From an uncultured Bacteroidales bacterium (GTDB taxonomy: Bacteria; Bacteroidota; Bacteroidia; Bacteroidales; Paludibacteraceae): 64,000 bases of DNA. Of the stretch, positions 26,066 to 34,648 are shown in pieces; position 1 is the stretch's first letter; each line of letters opens with the position of its first letter. Location of the stretch: the NCBI GenBank assembly GCA_902799705.1, contig CADCBP010000012.1, positions 62,001 to 126,000 of the forward strand, given 5' to 3'. The translations under genes were made by a program, and so were the position numbers. Under the pieces are notes generated by a model. That model did not search any database, had not been told where the DNA came from, and saw only the letters and a program-made list of their open reading frames with translations.

Positions 26066-28135
26066 TCAATCGATTTTTTGTAATACTACTGCGCTGCGGG
26101 CCGGCAGGTACATCTTCAACCAACCCTTGCCGTCCTTGGCGTAGAGCTCGTCGTGCTCGGTGAAATGCTCTACAGAGTCATCACTCAGACCAAAGCCCGC
26201 GAACTCTTTCGCATCGGTATTCAGCACTACTTTATATTTTCCTTCCGGAACGAGCATGCCGTAATCCGCGAAGGATTTCTGACCGTTCCAGTTGAAGATA
26301 AACATCAGGTCGCCACGCGAGTAAGCCACTACCTGGTCACCCTCGTTGTCCCACCATTTCATTACCCATGGCAGGTGGTTGCCTACATGGTATTTCTTCT
26401 CCTCGGCTGTCGGTTTCTGCATCAGCAGATGCTCCTTCAACAGATGAACCATCGCCTCGTCAAAGCGGTTAAGGTCCGCGAAGAAATAGTTGGGATTGTC
26501 CACCAGGCTCCATTGACGGCGGGCATATTTGTAACTCCATCCGTTGCCCTCGCGCGGGAAATCAATCCATTCGGGATGGCCGAACTCATTACCCATGAAG
26601 GTCAGGTATCCGCCGTTGATGGTGGAAGCCGTCACGAGACGAATCATCTTATGCAGCGCTATGCCGCGATCCACCATATAGGTCGAATGTCCATGCTCGA
26701 AATGCCAGTACATGTCGGCATCCACAAGGCGGAAGATGATGGTTTTGTCGCCCACCAATGCCTGGTCATGGCTCTCGGCGTACGAGATGGTCTTCTCGTC
26801 CTCGCGTCTGTTCGTCATCTCATAGAGGATATGTCCGGCTTTCCAGTCCTCGTCCTTCACCTCTTTGATATACTTGATCCAGAAATCCGGAATGCCCATC
26901 GCCAAACGATAGTCGAATCCCACACCTCCGTCTTCGATGGCAGCTGCTAATCCTGGCATGCCCGACATCTCTTCGGCGATGGTGATTGCCTCCGGCTTGA
27001 CCTCATGAATAACCTTGTTGGCTAACGTCAGGTACATCAGGGCATCGCCGTCTTCGTTGCCGTTGAAGTAACTCGGGTAACCATTGAAATCCTCGCCTAA
27101 TCCATGGCTGCGGTAGATCATCGAGGTCACGCCGTCAAAACGGAATCCGTCAAAGTCGTATTCGTCCAGCCAGAACTTGCAGTTACTCAGCAGGAAATGC
27201 AGCACTTCGTTCTTGCCGTAGTTAAAACACAGACTGTCCCATGCAGGGTGTTCGCGGCGTCCGCCGTCATGGAAATACTGGTAACCTGTTCCGTCGAAGT
27301 TGCCCAATCCTTCCAACTCATTCTTGACGGCATGGCTGTGTACCAGGTCCATGATCACATGCATTCCGCGACCATGCGCATCGTCAATCAGCGCCTTCAA
27401 TTCGTTCGGCGTGCCGAAACGACTGCTGGCAGCAAAGAAATTTGATACATGGTACCCGAAACTTCCGTAGTAGGGGTGTTCCTGGATGGCCATAATCTGG
27501 ATGCAGTTATAACCTAATTTCGCGATACGCGGCAACACGTCGCGGCGGAACTCTTCGTAACTGTTCACTTTCTCCTGCTCCGAACTCATGCCTATATGGC
27601 ATTCGTAGATGTACAACCCGCCTTTCTCTTTGAATTTCTTGCCCTTGTTTTTCCACTGGAATTCGGGTTCGTCCCACACTTGTGCGGAGAAGATCTTCGT
27701 CTGATCGTCCTGCACTACGCGGCGCACATAACTCGGGATGCGCTCTCCGTAGCCGCCTTGCCATTCTACCAGCAGTTTGTACATCTGTCCGTGCTGCAGG
27801 GCGTTCTCCGGTAATTTAGCTTCCCATACACCGTTACCGATGGGCTGGAGACGATAGTTCTCATCTTTCTGCCAGCCGTTCATGTCACCCTTGATATAGA
27901 TGGCGGTCGCGTTCGGTGCCCATTCGCGAAGCACCCACCCTTCGGAGGTCTTGTGCAGGCCGAAATACAGATAACCGCTTGCCCAGTCCGCCAAGGACTG
28001 ACCGCCTGTCAATTCGGCCTCTTTGTTCTTCGCGTAGTCAGCCCGAGCCTGCAATGCTCCTTCGTAGGGCTGCAGGTATGGGTCGCGCTCTACAATCGTC
28101 AGATGTTTCGGAGATTGTATTTTCTTTGTTGCCAT
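26066..28135 (-). CDS. glgB: 1,4-alpha-glucan branching enzyme (GH13)
   Basis: Introduces alpha-1,6 branches in glycogen. The 689-residue protein has an N-terminal CBM48 domain (WVLREWAPNATAIYIKGDMNGW, residues about 66-90), a GH13 barrel with MDLVHSHAVKN, the nucleophile region DGFRFDGVTSM, the acid/base region ITIAEEMSGMPG and SYAESHDQALVGDK, and a C-terminal beta domain. It resembles eukaryote-type branching enzymes common in Bacteroidota rather than the long E. coli GlgB. It lies head-to-tail before the TlpA-like gene. Confidence 0.95.
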   Translation of the reverse strand: MATKKIQSPKHLTIVERDPYLQPYEGALQARADYAKNKEAELTGGQSLADWASGYLYFGLHKTSEGWVLREWAPNATAIYIKGDMNGWQKDENYRLQPIGNGVWEAKLPENALQHGQMYKLLVEWQGGYGERIPSYVRRVVQDDQTKIFSAQVWDEPEFQWKNKGKKFKEKGGLYIYECHIGMSSEQEKVNSYEEFRRDVLPRIAKLGYNCIQIMAIQEHPYYGSFGYHVSNFFAASSRFGTPNELKALIDDAHGRGMHVIMDLVHSHAVKNELEGLGNFDGTGYQYFHDGGRREHPAWDSLCFNYGKNEVLHFLLSNCKFWLDEYDFDGFRFDGVTSMIYRSHGLGEDFNGYPSYFNGNEDGDALMYLTLANKVIHEVKPEAITIAEEMSGMPGLAAAIEDGGVGFDYRLAMGIPDFWIKYIKEVKDEDWKAGHILYEMTNRREDEKTISYAESHDQALVGDKTIIFRLVDADMYWHFEHGHSTYMVDRGIALHKMIRLVTASTINGGYLTFMGNEFGHPEWIDFPREGNGWSYKYARRQWSLVDNPNYFFADLNRFDEAMVHLLKEHLLMQKPTAEEKKYHVGNHLPWVMKWWDNEGDQVVAYSRGDLMFIFNWNGQKSFADYGMLVPEGKYKVVLNTDAKEFAGFGLSDDSVEHFTEHDELYAKDGKGWLKMYLPARSAVVLQKID

Positions 28136-28157
28136 AGTATTAGAGATTTTTCAATGG

Positions 28158-28613
28158 TCAGTTGTTGACCCGTGCTTTAACAATTAACTTCCGGTATTCC
28201 TTGCCCGGAGCGATGCCGGGTTGGTGTGCATCCGACGGGAAGAAGACAGCGAAATGACCTGCCGGCACGGTAAACTGGGCGGTCGCCTTGTCGCCGTAGA
28301 ACTCTACGTCCTTGCCCTCATCATACTCCTGTGTAACATCCTGGCAGTCCACTTGCGCTTTCCAGCCCATCACCTCGTCATCGCCAAGCGGAATCTGGAT
28401 GTCCAGATAGTCTCTGTGCGCCTCCATGCGGCATTTGGATTCCTCCTTACCCTTGAAGTCCACAATGTTAACAAACAAGTCTTTGCCATCCAGGAAAATC
28501 TTGCACGCAGGCAGTTCCTCAAGATCATTCTCGTTGTAGAATTTCATGAATTCTTTCAAACCGGGTACACTGTCAAAGTACCAATCGGCGTTTTCTAATT
28601 TGTCGAGTATCAT
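28158..28613 (-). CDS. YhcH/YjgK/YiaL family protein
   Basis: A 151-residue cupin-like protein. The start is ATG 28613 (MILDKLENADWYF), the usual family start; the open frame above it lies in the promoter. It contains EAHRDYLDIQIPL and the C-terminal PAGHFAVFFPSDAHQPGIA region with conserved His and Asp that bind zinc. Members are associated with sialic acid or other sugar metabolism (possibly anomerases). It is monocistronic or leads into glgB, which starts 23 bp further on; the pairing with pulA across the divergent promoter suggests a carbohydrate role. Confidence 0.9.
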   Translation of the reverse strand: MILDKLENADWYFDSVPGLKEFMKFYNENDLEELPACKIFLDGKDLFVNIVDFKGKEESKCRMEAHRDYLDIQIPLGDDEVMGWKAQVDCQDVTQEYDEGKDVEFYGDKATAQFTVPAGHFAVFFPSDAHQPGIAPGKEYRKLIVKARVNN

Positions 28614-28636
28614 AGTATTTAAGCAATTTTGCGCGG

Positions 28637-28668
28637 CAAAATTACAGAAAAAATCTGACATACGCAAA
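28637..28668 (-). promoter_or_regulatory. Promoter of the YhcH-like gene
   Basis: Minus strand TTTG (28668-28665), 20 nt, TAATTTTG (28644-28637). It is divergent from the pulA promoter, 16 bp away. Confidence 0.85.
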
Positions 28669-28684
28669 TAAATTCACGCAAAAA

Positions 28685-28716
28685 TTTGCACATATGCAAT
28701 ATTTGTAGTAATTTTG
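28685..28716 (+). promoter_or_regulatory. pulA promoter
   Basis: TTTG (28685-28688), 20 nt, TAATTTTG (28709-28716). The leader is about 17 nt. Confidence 0.85.
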
Positions 28717-28736
28717 TGCCCGAAAATTTAACTACC

Positions 28737-30656
28737 ATGCGTAAAACAATCATCTTTATGCTTTCTGTAGCATTAGTGGCTTGCACCGCCAAGCAGCCGA
28801 AACTGGAGGACGAATGCCTCTATAGTAGTTCCAAAACCCAATTCTCTTTCTGGTCTGATATGGCCGAGCAAATGGAGGTTCGTTTGTATGATGCCGCGGA
28901 TGGTGCGGAGTTTGAAACCATCACATTAAAGAAGGGAGAGAAGGACTTCTGGACGGCTACCGTGAGAGGGAATCAGGCCGGCAAGTTCTACACCGTCCGT
29001 TCGTTCCAAAACGGCGAATGGAGTCCGGAGTCTCCGGGTATCTTCGCAAAAGCCGTGAGTGTCAACGGACAGCGGGCAGCAATCATCGACTTCAAGCAGA
29101 CCGACCCCGAAGGATGGGCGGAAGACCAGCGTCCGGCAATGCCCGATCCTACGGATATAGTGGTTTATGAGACCCATCTGCGCGACTTCACGATGTCGCC
29201 CAATTCTGGGGTAGAGCATAAAGGCAAGTTCCTGGCCTTGACCGAAGAGATGCCTCTTGACTACCTCAAGGACTTCGGCATTTCGCATATCCAACTCTTG
29301 CCGATTTTCGATTACGGCTCTATTGATGAGACGGCGTTGGATCAGAACCGCTATAACTGGGGTTACGATCCGGTCAACTACAACGTACCCGACGGAGGTT
29401 ACTCGACCGATCCCTATGATCCGGCTTGCCGTATTCGCGAAGCGAAACAGATGATTCAGGCACTTCATAAAGCCGGTATCCGTGTCATCATGGATGTTGT
29501 TTATAACCATACGTACGATGCGAACGGATGTGCGCTCGGACGCGTGGTACCGAAGTATTTCTACCGTCTCAACGAGGATGGAACATACGCGAACGGTTCC
29601 GGTTGCGGTAATGAGACGGCATCCGATCACGAGATGATGCGTCAGTTTATGGTGGAGTCTGTCTGCTACTGGGCACGCGAGTATCATATTGACGGGTTCC
29701 GTTTTGACCTTATGGGCATCCATGACCAGGAGACGATGAACGCCATCCGCGCGGCGCTCGATAAGATTGATCCGACGATCGTTACATACGGGGAAGGATG
29801 GGCTGCCATGAGTCCGGCATACCCGTACGACTCGCTGGCTATGAAACAATGGACTTATAAAATGCCGCGCGTGGGAGCTTTCAGCGATGATATCCGCAAC
29901 GCCCTCATCGGTTCTCCTTTTGACCACGAACCCGGTTTTGCTTCCGGCAACGCGGCCGGCCGGAACGATGTCATGCGCGGACTCGTTGCATGTATCGACT
30001 ATACAGACCCGAATGGCCAACTTGCTCCAGTTCTAAACTGGTGGAGCGGAGAACCCATGCAACATGTGTCCTATATCACCTGCCACGACAACTACTGTCT
30101 GCGTGACCGGATTGAAGTGAGCACCAAAAATCAGAATGAAGAGGACTGCATCCGCATGAACAAACTGGCGCAGACGGCTGTGCTTGTCTCGCAAGGAATG
30201 TCGTTCCTCTACGGCGGCGAAGAACTCTATCGCACCAAGCGCGGTATTGACAACAGCTATCAGAGTCCCGATTCGATTAACATCATCCCATGGGAGAACA
30301 AGCGCCACTACCAAGACCTCTATACCTACTATCGCGAGATGATTGCCATCCGCCGTGCCCACAAAGGTTTCCGACTCGGCAGCGCGGCTCTGGTGAAGGA
30401 ACACGTGGATTTTCTGCCGACTACCAGCGATCATCTGATTGCCTATCGCATCAAAGATTTGGAAGGCATTGACAACGCGAAGACACTTATCGTCTTGCTC
30501 AATGGAGGGGAGGAAGAAGTGAAAGCGGATATTCCGGAGGGAGCATATACCATTCTGGCTTTTGACGGGGAAGCGAAAGCGGACGGCAGTCTGGGCGACT
30601 ACGCCGGTAGTCACATCTTCGTAATGCCGTATTCGGCAACGATTTTAATGGAATAA
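28737..30656 (+). CDS. pulA: Type I pullulanase, lipoprotein
   Basis: Cleaves alpha-1,6 linkages in pullulan, starch and glycogen. From ATG 28737 it has 639 residues with a lipoprotein signal (LVACTAK, Cys near residue 15), so it is expected at the cell surface or in the periplasm. An N-terminal beta domain is followed by a GH13 barrel with the pullulanase signature YNWGYDP, DVVYNHTYD, GFRFDLMGIHD (nucleophile) and TYGEGW (acid/base), then a C-terminal beta domain. The upstream codon (28686) lies inside the promoter, so it was not used. Convergent with uvrB, with 11 bp between stops and no terminator space. Confidence 0.93.
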   Translation: MRKTIIFMLSVALVACTAKQPKLEDECLYSSSKTQFSFWSDMAEQMEVRLYDAADGAEFETITLKKGEKDFWTATVRGNQAGKFYTVRSFQNGEWSPESPGIFAKAVSVNGQRAAIIDFKQTDPEGWAEDQRPAMPDPTDIVVYETHLRDFTMSPNSGVEHKGKFLALTEEMPLDYLKDFGISHIQLLPIFDYGSIDETALDQNRYNWGYDPVNYNVPDGGYSTDPYDPACRIREAKQMIQALHKAGIRVIMDVVYNHTYDANGCALGRVVPKYFYRLNEDGTYANGSGCGNETASDHEMMRQFMVESVCYWAREYHIDGFRFDLMGIHDQETMNAIRAALDKIDPTIVTYGEGWAAMSPAYPYDSLAMKQWTYKMPRVGAFSDDIRNALIGSPFDHEPGFASGNAAGRNDVMRGLVACIDYTDPNGQLAPVLNWWSGEPMQHVSYITCHDNYCLRDRIEVSTKNQNEEDCIRMNKLAQTAVLVSQGMSFLYGGEELYRTKRGIDNSYQSPDSINIIPWENKRHYQDLYTYYREMIAIRRAHKGFRLGSAALVKEHVDFLPTTSDHLIAYRIKDLEGIDNAKTLIVLLNGGEEEVKADIPEGAYTILAFDGEAKADGSLGDYAGSHIFVMPYSATILME

Positions 30657-30667
30657 CCCGTAACCCC

Positions 30668-32686
30668 TCAACCCTGCAGGGCTTGCAGGCGGTCTTGCAT
30701 CTCGATCATCTCGTCGCGTAAGCGGGCGGCCATCTCGAAATCGGTCGCCTTTGCTGCGGCGAGCATCTGTTTGCGTTTCTGGTCTATCGCTTTCTCCAAC
30801 TTGGCGGCATTCATCTGCTGCCATTCGGCGGTCTTCCAACTCTCGCGGATAGCCTCTTCTACGCGGCGTTTCTCCTCCTCGGGATCTTTATACAGCGAGG
30901 CGAGTGCCGAAGTGGTGATCTCTTTTTTGATGGCGGTCGGTGTGATGCCGTGCTCGGCGTTGTAACGCATCTGAATGGCGCGACGACGGTTCGTCTCGTT
31001 GATGGTAGCCTGCATAGCCGGAGTGATCTTGTCGCCATACAGGATAGCCTTGCCGTGTACATGCCGCGCCGCACGGCCTACCGTCTGGGTCAGGCTTCGT
31101 TGGTCGCGCAGGAAACCTGTCTTGTCGGCATCCAAAATCGCCACCAGACTCACTTCCGGAAGGTCCAGTCCTTCGCGCAGCAGGTTGACGCCCACTAACA
31201 CATCGTACTCGCCGCGACGCAGGTCCTCCATGATCTTCACGCGCTCGATGGTGTCTATGTCCGAATGGATGTAGGCGGATTTGATGCGGTATTTGCGCAG
31301 GTACTCGTCCAGCTCCTCCGCCATCCGCTTGGTGAGGGTTGTTACCAAAGTGCGTTCACCGCGGTGGATACGCGTCTTGATCTCATCCATCAGGTCATCC
31401 ACCTGGTTCTCGGTCGGACGTACTTCGATCTCCGGATCCAACAGCCCCGTCGGACGGATCAACTGGTCTATGACGATGCCTTCTGAGCGGTTCAGCTCGT
31501 ACTCGTCCGGCGTAGCGGAAACATAAATGGTCTGACCCGTTTTCTGTTCGAACTCTTCGAATTTCAAAGGCCTGTTGTCGCGGGCGGCGGGCAGACGGAA
31601 TCCGTATGTCACGAGGTTGTCTTTGCGCGCTTTGTCGCCCCCGTACATACCGCGTATCTGAGGAACGGTAACGTGGCTCTCATCGATAACAAGCAGCATG
31701 TCTTTCGGGAAATAATCAAGCAGACAGTAAGGCGGCGTTCCTTCTTCGCGACCGTCGAAATAACGGCTGTAGTTCTCTACGCCCGAGCAATACCCTAACT
31801 CGTCTAACATCTCTAAATCGTATTTTACGCGCTCCTCAATACGTTTCGCGTAAAGTTCTTCACCGATGGAGATGAAATAGTCGATTTGTTTGGCGAGATC
31901 GGCTTTAATCTGTTCTTTCGCGGCGGCGATGCGTTCGGCGCTCGTTAGGAAGATGGTTGCGGGACTCAGGTTGTATTGGTCGAACTCCTCCAGCACCTGT
32001 CCGCTGATTGGATCCACGGTCAGAATGGCGTCTATCTCGTTGCCGAAGAACTCAATCCGCACGATATAATCGGCATAGGCGAGGGCGATATCCACCGTGT
32101 CGCCTTTCACGCGGAAACGTCCGCGCGCAAGTTCTATATCATTACGCACGTATTGCGCACCCACGAGTTGTTTTAATAAGGTGTCCATGGGGATCTCTTG
32201 ACCGCGGCGTAACTCAATAACGTTCGCCGTGAAGTCCTGCGGAGAGCCCAAACCGTAGATGCAACTGACGGAACTGACGATGATGACATCTTTGCGTCCG
32301 CTCAGCAGTGCAGCTACCGCACTCAGTCTCAACCGGTCGATCTCTTCGTTGATACTCAGGTCCTTGTCGATATACGTGTCGGTCGCCGGGATATACGCCT
32401 CGGGTTGGTAGTAGTCGTAATAACTCACGAAATACTCCACGGCGTTGTGCGGAAAGAATGCTTTCATCTCTGAATACAACTGCGCGGCAAGCGTCTTGTT
32501 GTGACTCATGATGAGGGTGGGGCGGTTCACCTCCTTGATGACGTTCGCCACGGTGAACGTCTTGCCGCTACCGGTCACACCAAGCAACACCTGCGCTTCT
32601 GCGCCTGCGTTCAAACCATCCACCAGCGCCTTGATCGCTTCCGGCTGGTCACCTGTCGGTTTATATGGAGATTCAAGTTGGAACAT
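30668..32686 (-). CDS. uvrB: Excinuclease ABC subunit B
   Basis: Damage-verifying helicase-like subunit of nucleotide excision repair. The 672-residue protein has Walker A GVTGSGKTFTVANV (residues about 38-51), the beta-hairpin region YYDYYQPEAY, DESHVTVPQIRGMYGGD, the helicase motifs VGVNLLREGLDLPEVSLV and QTVGRAARH, and a C-terminal UVR domain (LEKAIDQKRKQMLAAAKATDFEMAARLRDEM) that binds UvrC. Standard length. It is not in an obvious operon; a repeat-rich spacer precedes it. Confidence 0.97.
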   Translation of the reverse strand: MFQLESPYKPTGDQPEAIKALVDGLNAGAEAQVLLGVTGSGKTFTVANVIKEVNRPTLIMSHNKTLAAQLYSEMKAFFPHNAVEYFVSYYDYYQPEAYIPATDTYIDKDLSINEEIDRLRLSAVAALLSGRKDVIIVSSVSCIYGLGSPQDFTANVIELRRGQEIPMDTLLKQLVGAQYVRNDIELARGRFRVKGDTVDIALAYADYIVRIEFFGNEIDAILTVDPISGQVLEEFDQYNLSPATIFLTSAERIAAAKEQIKADLAKQIDYFISIGEELYAKRIEERVKYDLEMLDELGYCSGVENYSRYFDGREEGTPPYCLLDYFPKDMLLVIDESHVTVPQIRGMYGGDKARKDNLVTYGFRLPAARDNRPLKFEEFEQKTGQTIYVSATPDEYELNRSEGIVIDQLIRPTGLLDPEIEVRPTENQVDDLMDEIKTRIHRGERTLVTTLTKRMAEELDEYLRKYRIKSAYIHSDIDTIERVKIMEDLRRGEYDVLVGVNLLREGLDLPEVSLVAILDADKTGFLRDQRSLTQTVGRAARHVHGKAILYGDKITPAMQATINETNRRRAIQMRYNAEHGITPTAIKKEITTSALASLYKDPEEEKRRVEEAIRESWKTAEWQQMNAAKLEKAIDQKRKQMLAAAKATDFEMAARLRDEMIEMQDRLQALQG

Positions 32687-32689
32687 GCT

Positions 32690-32797
32690 TGCCTACTTGC
32701 CACCTGTCTGCCACCTGTCTGCCACCTTTCTTCCGCCTTCTCCCAAAGGGTGCTCAAAGGATGCTGAAAGGGTGCTCAATGGTTGCTCGAACCACTG
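32690..32797. repeat. CCACCTGTCTG and GGGTGCTCAAAGG intergenic repeats
   Basis: Two and a half 11-bp units (GCCACCTGTCT) are followed by CCTTCTCCCAAAGGGTGCTCA and three imperfect GGTGCTCAA units. The same order of motifs occurs at 3890-3960 and, shorter, at 44405-44455. Confidence 0.65.
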
Positions 32798-32830
32798 TCA
32801 CCCTTCCATCACTCTTTCGTTCCTTTGAGC

Positions 32831-33184
32831 TTACTTTACGCGGCGCTCTTGAATGCGGGCCTTCTTACCCGTACGCTCGCGGAGGTAGTACAGTTTCGAA
32901 CGACGTACTTTACCGTACTTGTTCACTGTGATGCTCTCAATGAAGGGGCTGTCCATCGGGAAGATACGCTCTACACCAACGTTGCCACTCATCTTACGAA
33001 CTGTGAAGCGCTTCTTGTCGCCGCTACCGTGGATGCAAATAACATCACCGCGGAACTCCTGAACACGCTCTTTGTTACCTTCTTTGATACGGTAACCGAT
33101 AGTTACCTGGTCTCCTGCCTTGAATGCAGGGAATTCTTTCTTCTCACCGGCAAATGCTTGCTCGGCTACTTTGATTAAATCCAT
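32831..33184 (-). CDS. rplS: 50S ribosomal protein L19
   Basis: A 117-residue bL19 at the subunit interface. Typical features: FPAFKAGDQVTIGYRIKEGNKERVQEFRGDVICIHG, TVRKMSGNVGVERIFPMDSP and KVRRSKLYYLRERTGKKARIQER. The start MDLIKVAEQAFAGEKKEFP is the Bacteroidota N-terminus. It is monocistronic here (the rpsP-rimM-trmD neighbours of other phyla are absent), with its own promoter at 33334-33365 and a leader of about 145 nt. Confidence 0.97.
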   Translation of the reverse strand: MDLIKVAEQAFAGEKKEFPAFKAGDQVTIGYRIKEGNKERVQEFRGDVICIHGSGDKKRFTVRKMSGNVGVERIFPMDSPFIESITVNKYGKVRRSKLYYLRERTGKKARIQERRVK

Positions 33185-33333
33185 TTCGTTTGTTCTTTTT
33201 TATGGATTCGTAATTACACAGGGAGCATTTACTACTATTCGAGCGGGCTCGCGTAACCGATAACCGGCAACCTGTAACCCCTCTAATGCAATCGCCAGAG
33301 GCTCTAAGTGCTTGCTTTTTACAAAAGCGGCTG

Positions 33334-33365
33334 CAAAAGTACTGCTTTTTTTTGACATGACCAAA
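33334..33365 (-). promoter_or_regulatory. rplS promoter
   Basis: Minus strand TTTG (33365-33362), 20 nt, TACTTTTG (33341-33334). Together with the divergent aroC promoter it forms an 18-bp perfect inverted repeat. Confidence 0.85.
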
Positions 33366-33390
33366 TATTTATGTTTTTTTTTGTTATTTT

Positions 33391-33422
33391 CTTGCATATT
33401 TGCTTAAAAAGCAGTACTTTTG
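33391..33422 (+). promoter_or_regulatory. aroC promoter
   Basis: CTTG (33391-33394), 20 nt, TACTTTTG (33415-33422). The ATG at 33432 is only nine bases beyond the box, so the mRNA should be nearly leaderless. Confidence 0.8.
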
Positions 33423-33431
33423 CGTTCAATT

Positions 33432-34355
33432 ATGAACACCTTCGGGGATAAGTGGAGTTTCACCTCTTTCGGTGAGTCGCATGGAGCGGCGATAGGTGGT
33501 GTGCTGGATGGTGTGCCGGCAGGTATCGCTATCGACTTCGCAATGATACGAGAAGCGCTTGAACGCAGAGCGGGAAAAGCCGACTCCCAGTCCCTCCCCG
33601 AAGGAAAGGGTGTTTCGCCCAGAGCCTTACGGGAACCGGATGAGGTGGAGTGGCTAAGCGGCGTCATGGAAGGTGTCACTTTGGGTACTCCCATCGCCTT
33701 TATCATTCGCAACAAAGACGCGCGGCCGGAAGATTACGAATATCTCCGTCATACATATCGCGTAGGTCATGCAGACAAAGTGTATGAGCAGAAATACGGT
33801 ATTCGCGACTGGCGCGGAGGAGGCAGGGCGAGTGCGCGAGAGACAGCCGCACGCGTGGTAGCCGGAGAAATAGCCAAACAGGAACTGGCAGCTAAAGGTA
33901 TTACTATTCACGCACAACTTATTCAGGTGGGCGCAGAGACCGACCCTGCGAAGTTTACTGATACCATCGCTTCTTACCAACGAGAAGGGGATTCCATCGG
34001 CGGAATCATCGAATGCCGTATCAACGGCCTACCGGTTGGAACAGGCGAACCAATCTTCGATAAACTGCAGGCACATCTTGCCTATGCTGTCATGAGTATC
34101 AATGCCTGCAAAGGTTTTGAGTACGGCACGGGTTTTGGCGGGGTTACCCAACCCGGTTCTGCAATCAATCACCTCTCCGGAGGCATCAGCGGAGGTATAA
34201 GTGACGGCACGGAGATTGTCTTCCGCTGCGTCTTTAAACCCACACCGAGTACACCGAAAGCCGGAGTCATCGGACGCCACGACTCGTGCATTGCCGTCCG
34301 CGCCGTTCCGGTGGTAGAAGCTATGACAGCACTCGCTTTGGTACAATTTTTGTAG
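33432..34355 (+). CDS. aroC: Chorismate synthase, compact form
   Basis: Last step of the shikimate pathway: 5-enolpyruvylshikimate 3-phosphate to chorismate with reduced FMN. Key residues are kept: SFGESHGAAIGG (His, residues about 11-22), YRVGHADKVYEQKYG (second His), RDWRGGGRASARETA, GEPIFDKL, MSINACKGFEYG and GRHDSC (catalytic Asp). At 307 residues it is some 50 shorter than most bacterial enzymes. Loops are missing before REGDSIG, between GFEYGTGF and the GGISGG turn (including the usual RGS loop), and before GRHD. The start is ATG 33432, nine bases beyond the promoter box. Confidence 0.93.
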   Translation: MNTFGDKWSFTSFGESHGAAIGGVLDGVPAGIAIDFAMIREALERRAGKADSQSLPEGKGVSPRALREPDEVEWLSGVMEGVTLGTPIAFIIRNKDARPEDYEYLRHTYRVGHADKVYEQKYGIRDWRGGGRASARETAARVVAGEIAKQELAAKGITIHAQLIQVGAETDPAKFTDTIASYQREGDSIGGIIECRINGLPVGTGEPIFDKLQAHLAYAVMSINACKGFEYGTGFGGVTQPGSAINHLSGGISGGISDGTEIVFRCVFKPTPSTPKAGVIGRHDSCIAVRAVPVVEAMTALALVQFL

Positions 34356-34417
34356 CAAAATGACCAAATGGAAAAATAAATGACCCAATAGTAAATGATT
34401 AAATCGTAAATAGTTTT
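34356..34417. repeat. Partial copy of the TAAATGACCAAATGG repeat
   Basis: The spacer between aroC and pspC contains AATGACCAAATGG, TAAATGACCCAATAG and TAAATGATTAAATC in tandem, related to the hairpin repeats flanking kdgA (40944-41068 and 41749-41883). Confidence 0.55.
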
Positions 34418-34645
34418 ATGGCACAGAAAAAATTAACCCGCTCCGCCAATAAGATTTTGGCTGGCGTTTGTGGCGGTATCGCCGAGTATTTTGACATTGA
34501 CCCCACATTAGTACGTATTCTCTACGCAGCACTGAGTTTCTTCAGCGCAGCTTTCCCCGGCTTGATCCTGTACATCATTATGATGCTCATCATGCCCGAG
34601 AAGGACAAGAACGACAACATACCCGATGCAGAGGTGGTAGAGTAA
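34418..34645 (+). CDS. PspC domain protein
   Basis: A 75-residue PspC-family membrane protein: LTRSANKILAGVCGGIAEYFDIDPTLVRI, then one transmembrane helix (LYAALSFFSAAFPGLILYIIMMLIMP) and an acidic tail. PspC domains act as envelope-stress sensors in Proteobacteria; the small single-domain Bacteroidota form has no assigned role. Convergent with the esterase gene, 3 bp between stops. Confidence 0.9.
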   Translation: MAQKKLTRSANKILAGVCGGIAEYFDIDPTLVRILYAALSFFSAAFPGLILYIIMMLIMPEKDKNDNIPDAEVVE

Positions 34646-34648
34646 GTC

